Positions 1-8,398 of a DNA stretch of 46,218 nucleotides are shown one piece after another. The translations under genes were made by a program, and so were the position numbers. Source of the DNA: an uncultured Bacteroidales bacterium (GTDB lineage Bacteria > Bacteroidota > Bacteroidia > Bacteroidales > UBA932); the NCBI GenBank assembly GCA_900546445.1, contig URCV01000007.1:1-46218 (forward strand), given 5' to 3'. The number at the start of each line of letters is the position of its first letter. The stretch's first letter is position 1. The notes below the pieces were generated by a model that saw only the letters and a program-made list of their open reading frames with translations, did no database searches and was not told where the DNA came from.

Positions 1-451
1 GCTTATTTTCCTTAAGAAGTGCAGCCTTTACCGCTTCACTGTCAAATCCTTCCCTCGGGTACACCAGCACTCCGAACTGCAGCAGGATCTGCGCATAGTT
101 TCTCCATCTATTGAATGCCGAAAGATTGTCTCCCCCTATGACAAGTGTCAGAGTATCAGATGGGTATAGTGCTTGTAGAGCATCAAGCGTGCGAAAGGTG
201 TACTGGGGAGCGCTCATTTGAAATTCGATGTCGCACACCTCCACTCGTGCCAATTCAGGATGCCGCTCCACAGCCTCTTGGGCCGCAGAGAGCCTTGCGG
301 TCGCATTGGCCGCCTTCTCCGCGCCCTTGAACGGGTTCTGCGGAGACACCACCAGCAGCACTTTGTCGAATCGGCCGTTAAGGTAGGCCAATACCGCCAA
401 GTGCCCGATGTGCAGTGGGTCGAAACTACCGGAATAGACGGCTATCTGCAT
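1..451 (-). CDS. nadD: Nicotinate-nucleotide adenylyltransferase (NadD), 3' end cut by the window
   Basis: The enzyme transfers AMP from ATP to nicotinate mononucleotide, making deamido-NAD in the cytosolic NAD synthesis pathway. Reading leftward from ATG at 451, about 150 residues are visible. The N-terminus carries the nucleotidyltransferase signature GSFDPLHIGH (residues 8-17), followed by the substrate-loop region VSPQNPFK near residue 35. The family is usually about 190-200 residues, so the C-terminal part, including the second ATP-binding motif, lies outside the window. The start overlaps the end of gmk by 10 bases, so the two are probably translationally coupled on the gmk promoter. 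The motif and N-terminal context make the assignment firm. Confidence 0.9.
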   Translation of the reverse strand, partial: MQIAVYSGSFDPLHIGHLAVLAYLNGRFDKVLLVVSPQNPFKGAEKAANATARLSAAQEAVERHPELARVEVCDIEFQMSAPQYTFRTLDALQALYPSDTLTLVIGGDNLSAFNRWRNYAQILLQFGVLVYPREGFDSEAVKAALLKENK

Positions 452-1014
452 AAGAATGAATCGATTTGCTCGTATGTCCGGGCTAATGCCTCATCCAGCT
501 CGTCGTTCACGATTTCGACGTCGAATCGGCCGTGTGCGAAGTCCAGTTCGCTCTGTGCCTTGGCCAATCTGGTCCTGATGTCCTCTTCGCTGTCGGTGCC
601 GCGCCCGCGAAGTCTGCTTTCCAGAATCTCCAGGCTCGGAGGTACGATGAGGAACGACAGGGCGTTCTCGCCGAAATATTTTTTCAGGTTCACGCCACCT
701 TTTACGTCGACGTCGAAGATGATGACCTTTCCGTCGGCCCAAATGCGTTCGACTTCCGATTTGAGGGTGCCGTAGAAGCGGTCCTTATAGACCTCCTCGT
801 GCTCTACGAATGCATCTTGAGCTATCAGTTCTCGGAATCTTTCGGCGCTTAGGAAGTAGTATTCCACGCCATCCCTTTCGCTTCCGCGAGGATTACGGGA
901 AGTGGCACTGACGGAAAACTCGAAGGTTCCCGGGTAGTGCTTGAGGATGTTTCCGACTATGGTACTTTTACCTGCACCCGACGGGGCAGAGAATATAACG
1001 ACTTTTCCTTTCAT
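442..1014 (-). CDS. gmk: Guanylate kinase
   Basis: It phosphorylates GMP to GDP with ATP in the cytosol. The 190-residue protein opens with MKGKVVIFSAPSGAGKST, whose P-loop is at residues 11-18. The GMP-binding stretch SATSRNPRGSERDGVEYYF and the lid segment RLRGRGTDSEEDIRTRL follow, all typical of Gmk in order and length. The frame stays open to ATG at 1059, but 1014 is preferred. The extra 15 residues are not family-like, and the predicted promoter -7 box at 1036-1043 would put the transcript start inside that extension. It is the first gene of an operon with nadD and diverges from fba. Confidence 0.95.
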   Translation of the reverse strand: MKGKVVIFSAPSGAGKSTIVGNILKHYPGTFEFSVSATSRNPRGSERDGVEYYFLSAERFRELIAQDAFVEHEEVYKDRFYGTLKSEVERIWADGKVIIFDVDVKGGVNLKKYFGENALSFLIVPPSLEILESRLRGRGTDSEEDIRTRLAKAQSELDFAHGRFDVEIVNDELDEALARTYEQIDSFLCR

Positions 1015-1035
1015 CTTTAAGCTGTTTGTGGGAGG

Positions 1036-1068
1036 CAAAGTTAACAAAAATAATGACAATAAGTCAAA
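1036..1068 (-). promoter_or_regulatory. Bacteroidota-type promoter for gmk-nadD
   Basis: On the minus strand a TTTG -33 element (1065-1068) is followed after 21 bases by TAACTTTG (1036-1043), matching the TAnnTTTG -7 consensus. Transcription would start near 1029, leaving a short leader before ATG 1014. Confidence 0.6.
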
Positions 1069-1106
1069 AATGATGGGATGAGTACAATTATTGCGGAAAG
1101 ATGTTT

Positions 1107-1138
1107 CTTGGGAAAACGCATATTTTTGATTAAATTTG
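1107..1138 (+). promoter_or_regulatory. Bacteroidota-type promoter for the aldolase gene
   Basis: A TTG -33 element (1108-1110) is followed after exactly 20 bases by TAAATTTG (1131-1138), a full match to TAnnTTTG. The transcript would start near 1145. That is downstream of the upstream in-frame ATG at 1078 and supports the start at 1177. Confidence 0.65.
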
Positions 1139-1176
1139 CGCCGCGAATTGAAATAACTTTAATACTTATATTTATT

Positions 1177-2178
1177 ATGGTATCTTATAAAGAACTTGGT
1201 CTTGTAAACACCCGTGAGATGTTTGCGAAGGCTGTCGCTGGTGGATATGCCATTCCAGCATTCAACTTTAACAACATGGAGCAGCTCCAGGCCATCATTC
1301 AGGCTGCAGCTGAGACGAAGTCTCCAGTCATTCTTCAGGTAAGTAAAGGTGCTCGTAACTACGCTAACCAGACACTTCTCCGCTATATGGCAGAGGGTGC
1401 GGTAGAGTATGCTAAGGAACTTGGCTGGGAGCATCCTCAGATAGTTCTTCACCTCGACCACGGTGACAGCTTCGAGCTTTGCAAGAGCTGCGTGGATATG
1501 GGATTCTCTTCAGTAATGATCGACGGCTCGTCTCTTCCATACGAGGAGAACATCGCTCTTACTAAGAAAGTCGTAGAGTACGCTCACCAGTACGACGTTA
1601 CAGTAGAGGCTGAGCTCGGCGTTCTCGCAGGTGTCGAGGATGAGGTAGCTTCAGAAGTATCTCACTATACTAAGCCGGAGGAAGTTATCGATTTCGCTTC
1701 ACGCACGGGTTGCGATTCTCTCGCCATCTCTATCGGTACTTCACACGGTGCTTACAAATTCAAGCCTGAGCAGTGCACGCGTGACCCTAAGACAGGTCGT
1801 CTTGTTCCACCTCCACTCGCATTCAACGTTCTCCACGAGATCGAGAAGAAACTCCCTGGATTCCCTATCGTACTCCACGGTTCATCTTCAGTTCCACAGG
1901 AATATGTCGACATCATCAACCAGTATGGTGGAAAACTTCCTGACGCAGTAGGTATCCCTGAGGAAGAGCTTCGTGAGGCTTCAAAGAGCGCTGTTTGCAA
2001 GATTAACATCGACTCAGACTCTCGTTTGGCTATGACAGCGGCTATTCGTAAGGTATTTGCAGAGAAACCGGGCGAATTCGACCCACGTAAATACCTCGGA
2101 CCGGCTCGTGACGAGATGAAGAAACTTTACATCCACAAGATCGTAAACGTTCTCGGATCTGAAGGAAAGGCGGAGTAA
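1177..2178 (+). CDS. fba: Class II fructose-bisphosphate aldolase
   Basis: It is a zinc-dependent aldolase that interconverts fructose 1,6-bisphosphate with dihydroxyacetone phosphate and glyceraldehyde 3-phosphate in cytosolic glycolysis/gluconeogenesis. The 333-residue product starts MVSYKELGLVNTREMFAKA. It shows the metal/catalytic motif LHLDHGDS (D94, H95), the EAELG segment, and a later zinc-histidine motif LHGSSSVP. ATG 1177 was chosen over the in-frame ATG at 1078 because the extra 33 residues are not aldolase-like and include the predicted promoter. Repetitive preferred codons (CTC/CTT Leu, CGT Arg) are consistent with strong expression. The gene is monocistronic: own promoter upstream, strong terminator downstream. 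Confidence 0.95.
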   Translation: MVSYKELGLVNTREMFAKAVAGGYAIPAFNFNNMEQLQAIIQAAAETKSPVILQVSKGARNYANQTLLRYMAEGAVEYAKELGWEHPQIVLHLDHGDSFELCKSCVDMGFSSVMIDGSSLPYEENIALTKKVVEYAHQYDVTVEAELGVLAGVEDEVASEVSHYTKPEEVIDFASRTGCDSLAISIGTSHGAYKFKPEQCTRDPKTGRLVPPPLAFNVLHEIEKKLPGFPIVLHGSSSVPQEYVDIINQYGGKLPDAVGIPEEELREASKSAVCKINIDSDSRLAMTAAIRKVFAEKPGEFDPRKYLGPARDEMKKLYIHKIVNVLGSEGKAE

Positions 2179-2196
2179 TTCTCGCTTCAAATATCG

Positions 2197-2232
2197 AAAG
2201 TCAGTCGCGGTACGACCGTGACTGACTTTTTT
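2197..2232 (+). terminator. Intrinsic terminator after fba
   Basis: A long hairpin has arms AAAGTCAGTC and GACTGACTTT, extended inside by CGGT/ACCG around an ACG loop with one G/T wobble. A T-rich tail ends near 2232. It isolates the aldolase gene from the efflux operon. Confidence 0.85.
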
Positions 2233-2275
2233 GGTATAGTATTTGCGCCGTGCGTGCGCGATATAAAAATTTATT

Positions 2276-3667
2276 ATGACAGGATTAGTTAGTTTTTTGT
2301 TCATCCTTGCGCAGACTTTCATCACTTTGGATCAGGCCCTCGAAATCGCGTTGAGCGAGAATGTCGCCGTGAAAGTCGCTGATAAGGAGATAGAAAGAAG
2401 CGAGTATGCCAAGCGTGGTACGTACGCATCGCTTTTTCCTAAGATCGATGGTTCTGCCGCTTTCCAGAGAACTATAGAAAAGCAGGTGATGTATATGGAT
2501 TTCGATATGTCATCCATTATGGGCGGAGGCTCCGGTACCGGTACCGGCAGCGGCTCAGCAGGTACTGGTAGTTCCTCAAGCAGCTCTTCAAGTAATAAGA
2601 AAGACGGAATGGAGGTCGGTAGGTGGAATACCTTCTCGGCCGGTGTAACCGCTTCTATGCCTATCGTGAATCTGCAGCTCTGGGAGAGTATGAAAATCTC
2701 CGGACAGGATGTGGAATTGGCAGTGGAGAAAGCCAGAAGCAGCAGGCTCGATATGGTGAGCCAAGTGAAGAACGCGTTTTACGCGGTGCTGTTGGCCAAG
2801 CAGGCCCACGAGGTCTATAAGGACGTCTACGATAATGCCGTGGCTAATTATGAACGCACCCAAATGAAGTACGAGGCGCAGAAGGCTTCGGATTTGGACT
2901 TGGCCCGTGCGGCGACCACGCTTGCGAACGCAGTCCCGAACATGTACGATTCGGCCAATTCCATCGCGCTGGCCCTGTGGCAGTTGAAGGCTGTGATGGG
3001 GGTGGATCTGGAAGAGGATATCGATGTGGCAGGAAGTCTCTATGACTATGCCGACGATATGACGGCGCTCTATGCCGAAGAGGAACTCAGCTTGGAAAAC
3101 AATACCACGATGAAGCAGCTTTCCATTCAGGCAGAGCAGCTCGCATCGAACATCAAGATGCAGAAATACTCTGCACTTCCATCGCTTGCGCTTTCATTCT
3201 CATATAATTACAGCGCGATGGCTAATGATTTCGAGTTTAGCCAGTACAGATGGACTCCGTATTCCTATGTGGCACTTAGTCTAAACATCCCGATTTTCGC
3301 CGGTGGCAAGCGCTATAACACCATAAAGGCGGCACAGGTCCAGTCGGACGAGTTGGCCCTTCAAAAAAAGGATACCGAAAGGCAGCTGAAAATCGCCTTG
3401 AAGAAGAGCGTTAACACAATGACTACTGCACTTCGCAGCTTCGATGCGGCGGATAAGGCATTGGAAGCGGCTCAGAAGGCCTATGACATCACCGAAGAGT
3501 CATATGCAGTGGGTAGCAGCACTCTCACAGACCTGAACGATGCGCAGCTCGCGCTGGTGCAGTCGAAGATGACCGCAGCGCAGTCGATTTACAGCTATTT
3601 GACAGCCAAGACAAGTCTTGAGCAGACATTGGGAATGGATTATACAACAGAAGATAATAATGAATAA
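2276..3667 (+). CDS. TolC-family outer-membrane efflux protein
   Basis: This 463-residue protein is the outer-membrane channel of a tripartite efflux pump. A short hydrophobic signal sequence (about residues 1-14) leads into ITLDQALEIALSENVAVK, the usual TolC opening. Two halves rich in long amphipathic helices end with SYAVGSSTLTDLNDAQLALVQSK, the conserved repeat-end motif. A Gly/Ser-rich low-complexity insert lies at about residues 81-107. The adaptor gene follows 2 bases after the stop, so it is the first gene of the pump operon. A weak -7-like sequence lies about 35 bases upstream but does not match the consensus exactly. The substrate cannot be told. Confidence 0.92.
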   Translation: MTGLVSFLFILAQTFITLDQALEIALSENVAVKVADKEIERSEYAKRGTYASLFPKIDGSAAFQRTIEKQVMYMDFDMSSIMGGGSGTGTGSGSAGTGSSSSSSSSNKKDGMEVGRWNTFSAGVTASMPIVNLQLWESMKISGQDVELAVEKARSSRLDMVSQVKNAFYAVLLAKQAHEVYKDVYDNAVANYERTQMKYEAQKASDLDLARAATTLANAVPNMYDSANSIALALWQLKAVMGVDLEEDIDVAGSLYDYADDMTALYAEEELSLENNTTMKQLSIQAEQLASNIKMQKYSALPSLALSFSYNYSAMANDFEFSQYRWTPYSYVALSLNIPIFAGGKRYNTIKAAQVQSDELALQKKDTERQLKIALKKSVNTMTTALRSFDAADKALEAAQKAYDITEESYAVGSSTLTDLNDAQLALVQSKMTAAQSIYSYLTAKTSLEQTLGMDYTTEDNNE

Positions 3668-3669
3668 CG

Positions 3670-4692
3670 ATGAATACTAAAATTGTTTCAATGATGGCCG
3701 TAGCACTCACTTTGTGTTCTTGCGGTGGAAAAAAGGCGCAGAAGGGTGCCGCTGCAGTGAAAGAAGAGCAGCTTCCTGCAGTAAAGGTGGTAGATGCAAA
3801 GAGCGAGATTGTGCCTATCGATGAGAAATATTCGGTTACGCTTCAGGCGTATGCGATAAATAACATAGCCCCTCAAAGCGGAGGCCGTATCACTTCCATA
3901 AAGGCAGAAGTAGGCGACTTCGTACAGAAGGGACAGGTGCTTGCACAGATGGATAAGGCTCAGCTGGAACAGGCTGAGCTTCAGTTGAATAATCTTAAGA
4001 GCGAATATGACAGAGCTAAGGCTCTTTACGAAAAGGGAGGAGTGAGCAAGTCTGACTTCGAGACCATCGAACTCCAGTATAAGGTAGCCAATACCACTTA
4101 CGAGAATCTCCTTACGAACACCATCCTCAAGAGCCCTCTTAACGGAGTGGTATCTGCCAGAAATTACGATGAAGGCGATATGTACACTATGTCGGCTCCA
4201 CTTTATGTCGTACAGCAGATTAACCCGATAAAGGCCTTCGTGGCAGTGTCGGAGAAGAACTACAGTCTTCTCAAAAAGGGCCTCAAGGTGGAATTCGCTC
4301 CTGAAGCCCTTAACGGAAAGAAATATATCGGAGAAGTTACCAGAATTCACCCTACTGTGGACGCGGCTACGCACACCATAGTGGCTGAGGTGACCATAAA
4401 CAACCCTAAGTTTGAACTTCGTCCGGGCATGTATTCAAGTGCCCGCGTCATCTTCAGCCAGGGCGACGCCATCGTAGTTCCCGACACGGCGGTGCTCAAG
4501 CAGCAGGGGTCAGGTGTAAGAACTGTCTATGTCCTCAAGGCCGACGGAACGGTAGAGCTTAGAATCGTGGAAGTCGGAAGACACATCGGTTCGGAATATG
4601 TGATCCTCAGTGGTGTACAGGCAGGCGAGAAGGTCGTAGTCAGCGGTCAGAGCTTGCTTAGAAGTGGAATTAAAGTAGAAGTTATCGAATAA
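3670..4692 (+). CDS. RND efflux periplasmic adaptor (HlyD/MFP family) lipoprotein
   Basis: This membrane-fusion subunit links the inner-membrane RND pump to TolC. The 340-residue product has a lipoprotein signal with lipobox LCSC (Cys18), so it is probably anchored in the periplasmic leaflet of the inner membrane. Next come a lipoyl-like half-domain (APQSGGRITSIKAEVGDFV), a short coiled-coil hairpin at about residues 100-145, the second lipoyl half (KSPLNGVVSARNYDEGD) and beta-barrel and membrane-proximal domains (ELRPGMYSSARV, VVVPDTAV). Its stop overlaps the RND start by one base (TAATG), indicating coupled translation. Confidence 0.93.
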   Translation: MNTKIVSMMAVALTLCSCGGKKAQKGAAAVKEEQLPAVKVVDAKSEIVPIDEKYSVTLQAYAINNIAPQSGGRITSIKAEVGDFVQKGQVLAQMDKAQLEQAELQLNNLKSEYDRAKALYEKGGVSKSDFETIELQYKVANTTYENLLTNTILKSPLNGVVSARNYDEGDMYTMSAPLYVVQQINPIKAFVAVSEKNYSLLKKGLKVEFAPEALNGKKYIGEVTRIHPTVDAATHTIVAEVTINNPKFELRPGMYSSARVIFSQGDAIVVPDTAVLKQQGSGVRTVYVLKADGTVELRIVEVGRHIGSEYVILSGVQAGEKVVVSGQSLLRSGIKVEVIE

Positions 4693-7600
4693 TGAGTATC
4701 TATCGTTCAGCAGTTAAAAAACCGGTAACGACAGCGCTCGTATTCGTCGCTTTCGCTATTTTCGGTGTCTTCTCCCTAATGAAGACGTCCATATCACAGT
4801 TCCCGGATTTCGATTCGAACGTGATAATGGTTATGTCCTCATACCAGGGAGCCAGCGCTCAAGATATTGAGACTAACCTTACCAAGGTGCTTGAAAACTC
4901 CCTTAACAGTGTGGCCAATCTTAAAGAGTTGACCTCCAAGTCTAAGGAGAACGTCGCCATACTTGCGCTTGAATTCGAATATGGAACCGACATCGAGGCC
5001 GCGACCAATGATGTCCGCGACAAACTCGATATGGTCAGTGCGGCCCTACCCGACGGAGCATCTTCGCCGATGATTTTTAAGTTCAGCGCCGATGATATGC
5101 CTATCCTCATTCTTTCCGCAACTGCGAAAGAATCTATGGCCGGACTGGACAAAATCCTTGACGACAAGGTGGCAACCCCGCTTGCCCGAGTGTCCGGAGT
5201 GGGAACCGTGTCGGTGGCCGGTGCGCCAAGCCGTGAGGTCCATGTCTACTGCGACCCACAGAAACTACAGGCTTATAACCTGACGGTCAGCAGTATAGCA
5301 CAGATTATCGCCGCAGAGAACAGAAACCTGCCTTCCGGTAACATAGACATAGGGACAGAAACCTATAACCTTCGTGTGGAGAAGGAATTTGACAACCCTT
5401 CCGATATGCTCGACATCGTGGTCAGTAACTCTAACGGAAAGGTGGTCTACCTGCGCGACGTGGCTTCCGTAATCGACGGACCTAAGGAGCGCGAGCAGGA
5501 ATCTTATACTAATGGCGAGCGTAGTGCGCGTATCGTTATCCAGAAACAAAACGGCGCGAATACCGTGAACGTCATCCGCAACGTGAATAAGGCTCTGAAG
5601 AAAATCGAGACTACTTTGCCGTCGGACATCAAGATCACCCCGGTCATAGACTCGTCTACGAACATCATCAACACCATAAACACCTTGAAGGACACCATTC
5701 TCATTACCTTCTTGGTGGTTATGCTCGTGGTGTTCCTCTTCCTCGGAAGATGGAGGGCGACGTTCATCATCATTTTGTCCATCCCTATAGCGCTTCTAGC
5801 GTCGCTGGTATATCTGTTCGCTACGGGTAATACATTGAACATCATATCGATGTCGGCACTTTCCATAGCGATAGGTATGGTCGTGGACGATGCCATCGTG
5901 GTACTGGAAAACATCTCTACCCACCTCGAGCGTGGTGAGAAACCTAAGGAGGCTGCCGTGTTGGCGACTTCAGAGGTGGCGATATCCGTAGTGGCTTCTA
6001 CCCTTACTATGCTTTGCGTATTCCTGCCTCTTACTATGATTAGCGGTATGACAGGTATTATGTTCAAGCAGTTGGGATGGATAGTAAGTATCATTATGAT
6101 AGTGTCTACTACCGCAGCGCTTACGCTCGTGCCTATGCTTTGCTCGCGATTCCTTCGCAGCGGAAAGAGCAAGAGCAAGCTGCATACGCTTTTCTTTACG
6201 CCTGTAGATAGGTTCCTCGACAAAATTTCACGCGGCTACGCTCGCATCATTCGCTGGGCTACTACTCATAGGAAGACGGTGGTATTCGGCTGTGCCGGCA
6301 TATTCGTACTTACTGTGGTATTCCTCGGACCTAAGGTGAAGACGGAGTTCTTCCCTCGTAGCGACGACGGTCGTCTTAGCGTGGATATCAACCTCCCTGT
6401 AGGCACGGCTCAGGCCGTTACCGCAGAGATGGCAGCTTCCATCTATGATGACATCCGCGCCGCAGTTCCTGAGGTGCAGGTGCTCAACTATTCATTCGGA
6501 CAGGCCGATTCCGACAATGCATTAGCAAGTATGCAGAATAACGGAACTCAGGTTATCTCTATGAACATAAACATAGGTTCTGTGGATGAGCGAGAGAGGA
6601 GTACGGCGGAAGTTGCGGATCAGATTCGTGGAATCTTGCGTAACTATCCGCAAATCCGCAAGGGAATAGTTACCGAAGGCGGCGGAATGATGGGTGGTGC
6701 CTCATCCATTAAGATAGAGGTTTATGGCTACGATTTCGAAAAGACCGATGCCGTGGCTCGTGAGATTCAGTCGAAGATTCTCGCAAGCGACGTGTTCTCG
6801 CAGGCTACATTGTCCCGTGACGAGTATACTCCTGAGTATCAGATGGATTTCGATAGGACCAAATTGGCCCTTAACGGACTTACGTCCACTACGGCAGGTC
6901 AGGCGTTCAGCGCCGCCGTGTCCGGCACCGTAGCTTCTTATTTCAGGGAGGATGGTGAGGAGTACTACATCCGCGTGCGCTATGCTCCTGAGTTCAGGAC
7001 GAGCGTGGAGGACTTGGAGAACATCACCGTGACTAACGCTATGGGAAAGACCGTGAAGATGAAGGAATTGGGTACGATTAAGGAAACTAGCGTGCCTCCT
7101 ACCATCGAGCGTAAGGATAGGGAGAGATATATATCGCTTAATGGTATCGTATCTAAGGGTGCTGCCCTTTCCGATGCCGTGGCTTGCGCGCAAAAGTCCA
7201 TAAACGAGACGGATATTCCTAACGGAATCTCTACTCAGATAGCCGGTGACTATGAGGACCAGCAGAGTATGTTCTCGGATATGTTCGTGCTTATACTTTT
7301 GATTATCATTCTGGTGTATATGGTGATGGCATCGCAGTTCGAGTCCTTTGTGTCTCCGTTCGTGATTATGTTCTCGCTTCCGTTCGCCATAGTGGGCGTA
7401 ATCTGGGGATTGACTCTCACCGGAACGGCTATGGGTGTGATGGCGATAATCGGTGTGATAATATTGCTCGGTATAGTGGTGAAGAACGGTATCGTGCTCA
7501 TCGACTACACGATTCTTTGTCGTGAGAGGGGAATGAATGCCATAGATGCATCTGTGGAGGCTGCCAGAAGCCGTCTTCGTCCTATCCTTATGACTACGCT

Positions 7601-7781
7601 TACCACGGTTCTCGGTATGGTTCCTATGGCTATGGGTCTGGGAGAAGGTTCCGAGATGTGGGTAAGTTTGGGAATGGTGGTTTGCTGGGGTCTTTCGGTT
7701 TCTACCATAGTGACTTTGGTGCTAATTCCGACAGTTTATTGTATATTTGCAACAAGGCAGGAAAGGAGAATTAAAAAATGA
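4692..7781 (+). CDS. RND-family inner-membrane efflux pump (AcrB/MexB-like)
   Basis: This is a proton-driven exporter of 1029 residues, the normal size for hydrophobe/amphiphile RND pumps. A first transmembrane helix near residues 14-32 precedes a large periplasmic loop (ISQFPDFDSNVIMV opening). Helices 2-6 follow, with the proton-relay motif IGMVVDDAIVVLENIS (Asp399/Asp400). A second periplasmic loop and C-terminal helices (GIVVKNGIVLIDY, RLRPILMTTLTTVLGMVPMA) complete the fold. It is embedded between the adaptor (1-base overlap) and a PII-like gene (4-base overlap). It is probably a drug or envelope-stress exporter, but the substrate is unknown. Confidence 0.95.
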   Translation: MSIYRSAVKKPVTTALVFVAFAIFGVFSLMKTSISQFPDFDSNVIMVMSSYQGASAQDIETNLTKVLENSLNSVANLKELTSKSKENVAILALEFEYGTDIEAATNDVRDKLDMVSAALPDGASSPMIFKFSADDMPILILSATAKESMAGLDKILDDKVATPLARVSGVGTVSVAGAPSREVHVYCDPQKLQAYNLTVSSIAQIIAAENRNLPSGNIDIGTETYNLRVEKEFDNPSDMLDIVVSNSNGKVVYLRDVASVIDGPKEREQESYTNGERSARIVIQKQNGANTVNVIRNVNKALKKIETTLPSDIKITPVIDSSTNIINTINTLKDTILITFLVVMLVVFLFLGRWRATFIIILSIPIALLASLVYLFATGNTLNIISMSALSIAIGMVVDDAIVVLENISTHLERGEKPKEAAVLATSEVAISVVASTLTMLCVFLPLTMISGMTGIMFKQLGWIVSIIMIVSTTAALTLVPMLCSRFLRSGKSKSKLHTLFFTPVDRFLDKISRGYARIIRWATTHRKTVVFGCAGIFVLTVVFLGPKVKTEFFPRSDDGRLSVDINLPVGTAQAVTAEMAASIYDDIRAAVPEVQVLNYSFGQADSDNALASMQNNGTQVISMNINIGSVDERERSTAEVADQIRGILRNYPQIRKGIVTEGGGMMGGASSIKIEVYGYDFEKTDAVAREIQSKILASDVFSQATLSRDEYTPEYQMDFDRTKLALNGLTSTTAGQAFSAAVSGTVASYFREDGEEYYIRVRYAPEFRTSVEDLENITVTNAMGKTVKMKELGTIKETSVPPTIERKDRERYISLNGIVSKGAALSDAVACAQKSINETDIPNGISTQIAGDYEDQQSMFSDMFVLILLIIILVYMVMASQFESFVSPFVIMFSLPFAIVGVIWGLTLTGTAMGVMAIIGVIILLGIVVKNGIVLIDYTILCRERGMNAIDASVEAARSRLRPILMTTLTTVLGMVPMAMGLGEGSEMWVSLGMVVCWGLSVSTIVTLVLIPTVYCIFATRQERRIKK

Positions 7782-8071
7782 TAGCTATATTTGTAAGTTA
7801 CAACCAGGCTTTCAACGATGAAATCGTAGAATTGCTGGAGCAGTTCGGCCAGAGAGGCTTCACGCGCTGGAACGAGGTGATGGGACGTGGTTGTGAAAGC
7901 GGAGAACCGCATTATGGTAATCACGCTTGGCCTGCTATGAATCAAGCTGTACTCACTATGGTGGACGATTCCATCGCAGACGGGGTGCTTGAGGCGCTGC
8001 ACGAAAAAGACTTGGCATATCCTGATTTGGGATTGAGAGCCTTTAGTTGGAGAATAGACAAACACATTTAA
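7778..8071 (+). CDS. Small PII-like protein encoded in the RND operon
   Basis: The 97-residue soluble protein has alternating strands and helices. I recognise it as a Bacteroidota family related to nitrogen-regulatory PII proteins, with conserved segments YNQAFNDEIVELLEQ, RGFTRWNEVMGRG, the W-P-MNQAVLT stretch and a C-terminal LRAFSWRID. The gene starts inside the RND stop region (ATGA, 4-base overlap), so it is made together with the pump. By analogy with PII-like proteins that sense small molecules and bind transporters, it may regulate the pump; that is inference. The effector and the classical uridylylation-loop tyrosine were not identified. A plain unknown small protein remains possible. 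Confidence 0.7.
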   Translation: MIAIFVSYNQAFNDEIVELLEQFGQRGFTRWNEVMGRGCESGEPHYGNHAWPAMNQAVLTMVDDSIADGVLEALHEKDLAYPDLGLRAFSWRIDKHI

Positions 8072-8083
8072 AACTTTAATATT

Positions 8084-8398
8084 ATGGAAGTAACGATAAC
8101 TAATCAAAATCTGGAGCAGGTGTTGAAATCTTCTTCAGTGGTAGTAGTTGACTTCTGGGCTACTTGGTGCGGACCTTGCCGTATGCTTGCTCCTACAGTG
8201 GAGGAAGTGTCCGAACTTATGGAAGGTAAGGCCGTAGTTGCAAAGTGTAACGTGGACGAGGTGAGGGAAGTCGCTATGAAGTACAGGATCATGAGTATCC
8301 CTACTCTTATCTATTTTAAAAACGGAGAGGTGGTGGACAAGACCGTGGGTGTTGTCTCAAAGGAGGATATTGTTTCTAAAATCAATAGTTTGTTATGA
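8084..8398 (+). CDS. trxA: Thioredoxin
   Basis: This 104-residue cytosolic disulfide reductase has no signal peptide. The active site WATWCGPC has its redox cysteines at residues 29 and 32, and the cis-proline motif YRIMSIPTLIYFKNGE is present. This is the complete length and order for TrxA. The gene lies 12 bases after the PII-like gene and overlaps the next gene by 4 bases, so it is probably part of the same transcript as the efflux genes. Such proteins reduce ribonucleotide reductase, peroxiredoxins and similar partners. Nothing in the neighbourhood points to a special partner. Confidence 0.95.
   Translation: MEVTITNQNLEQVLKSSSVVVVDFWATWCGPCRMLAPTVEEVSELMEGKAVVAKCNVDEVREVAMKYRIMSIPTLIYFKNGEVVDKTVGVVSKEDIVSKINSLL

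Noticed and set aside
1078..1176. Longer N-terminus for the aldolase
   Set aside because: It contains the predicted promoter and is not family-like; ATG 1177 gives the standard protein.
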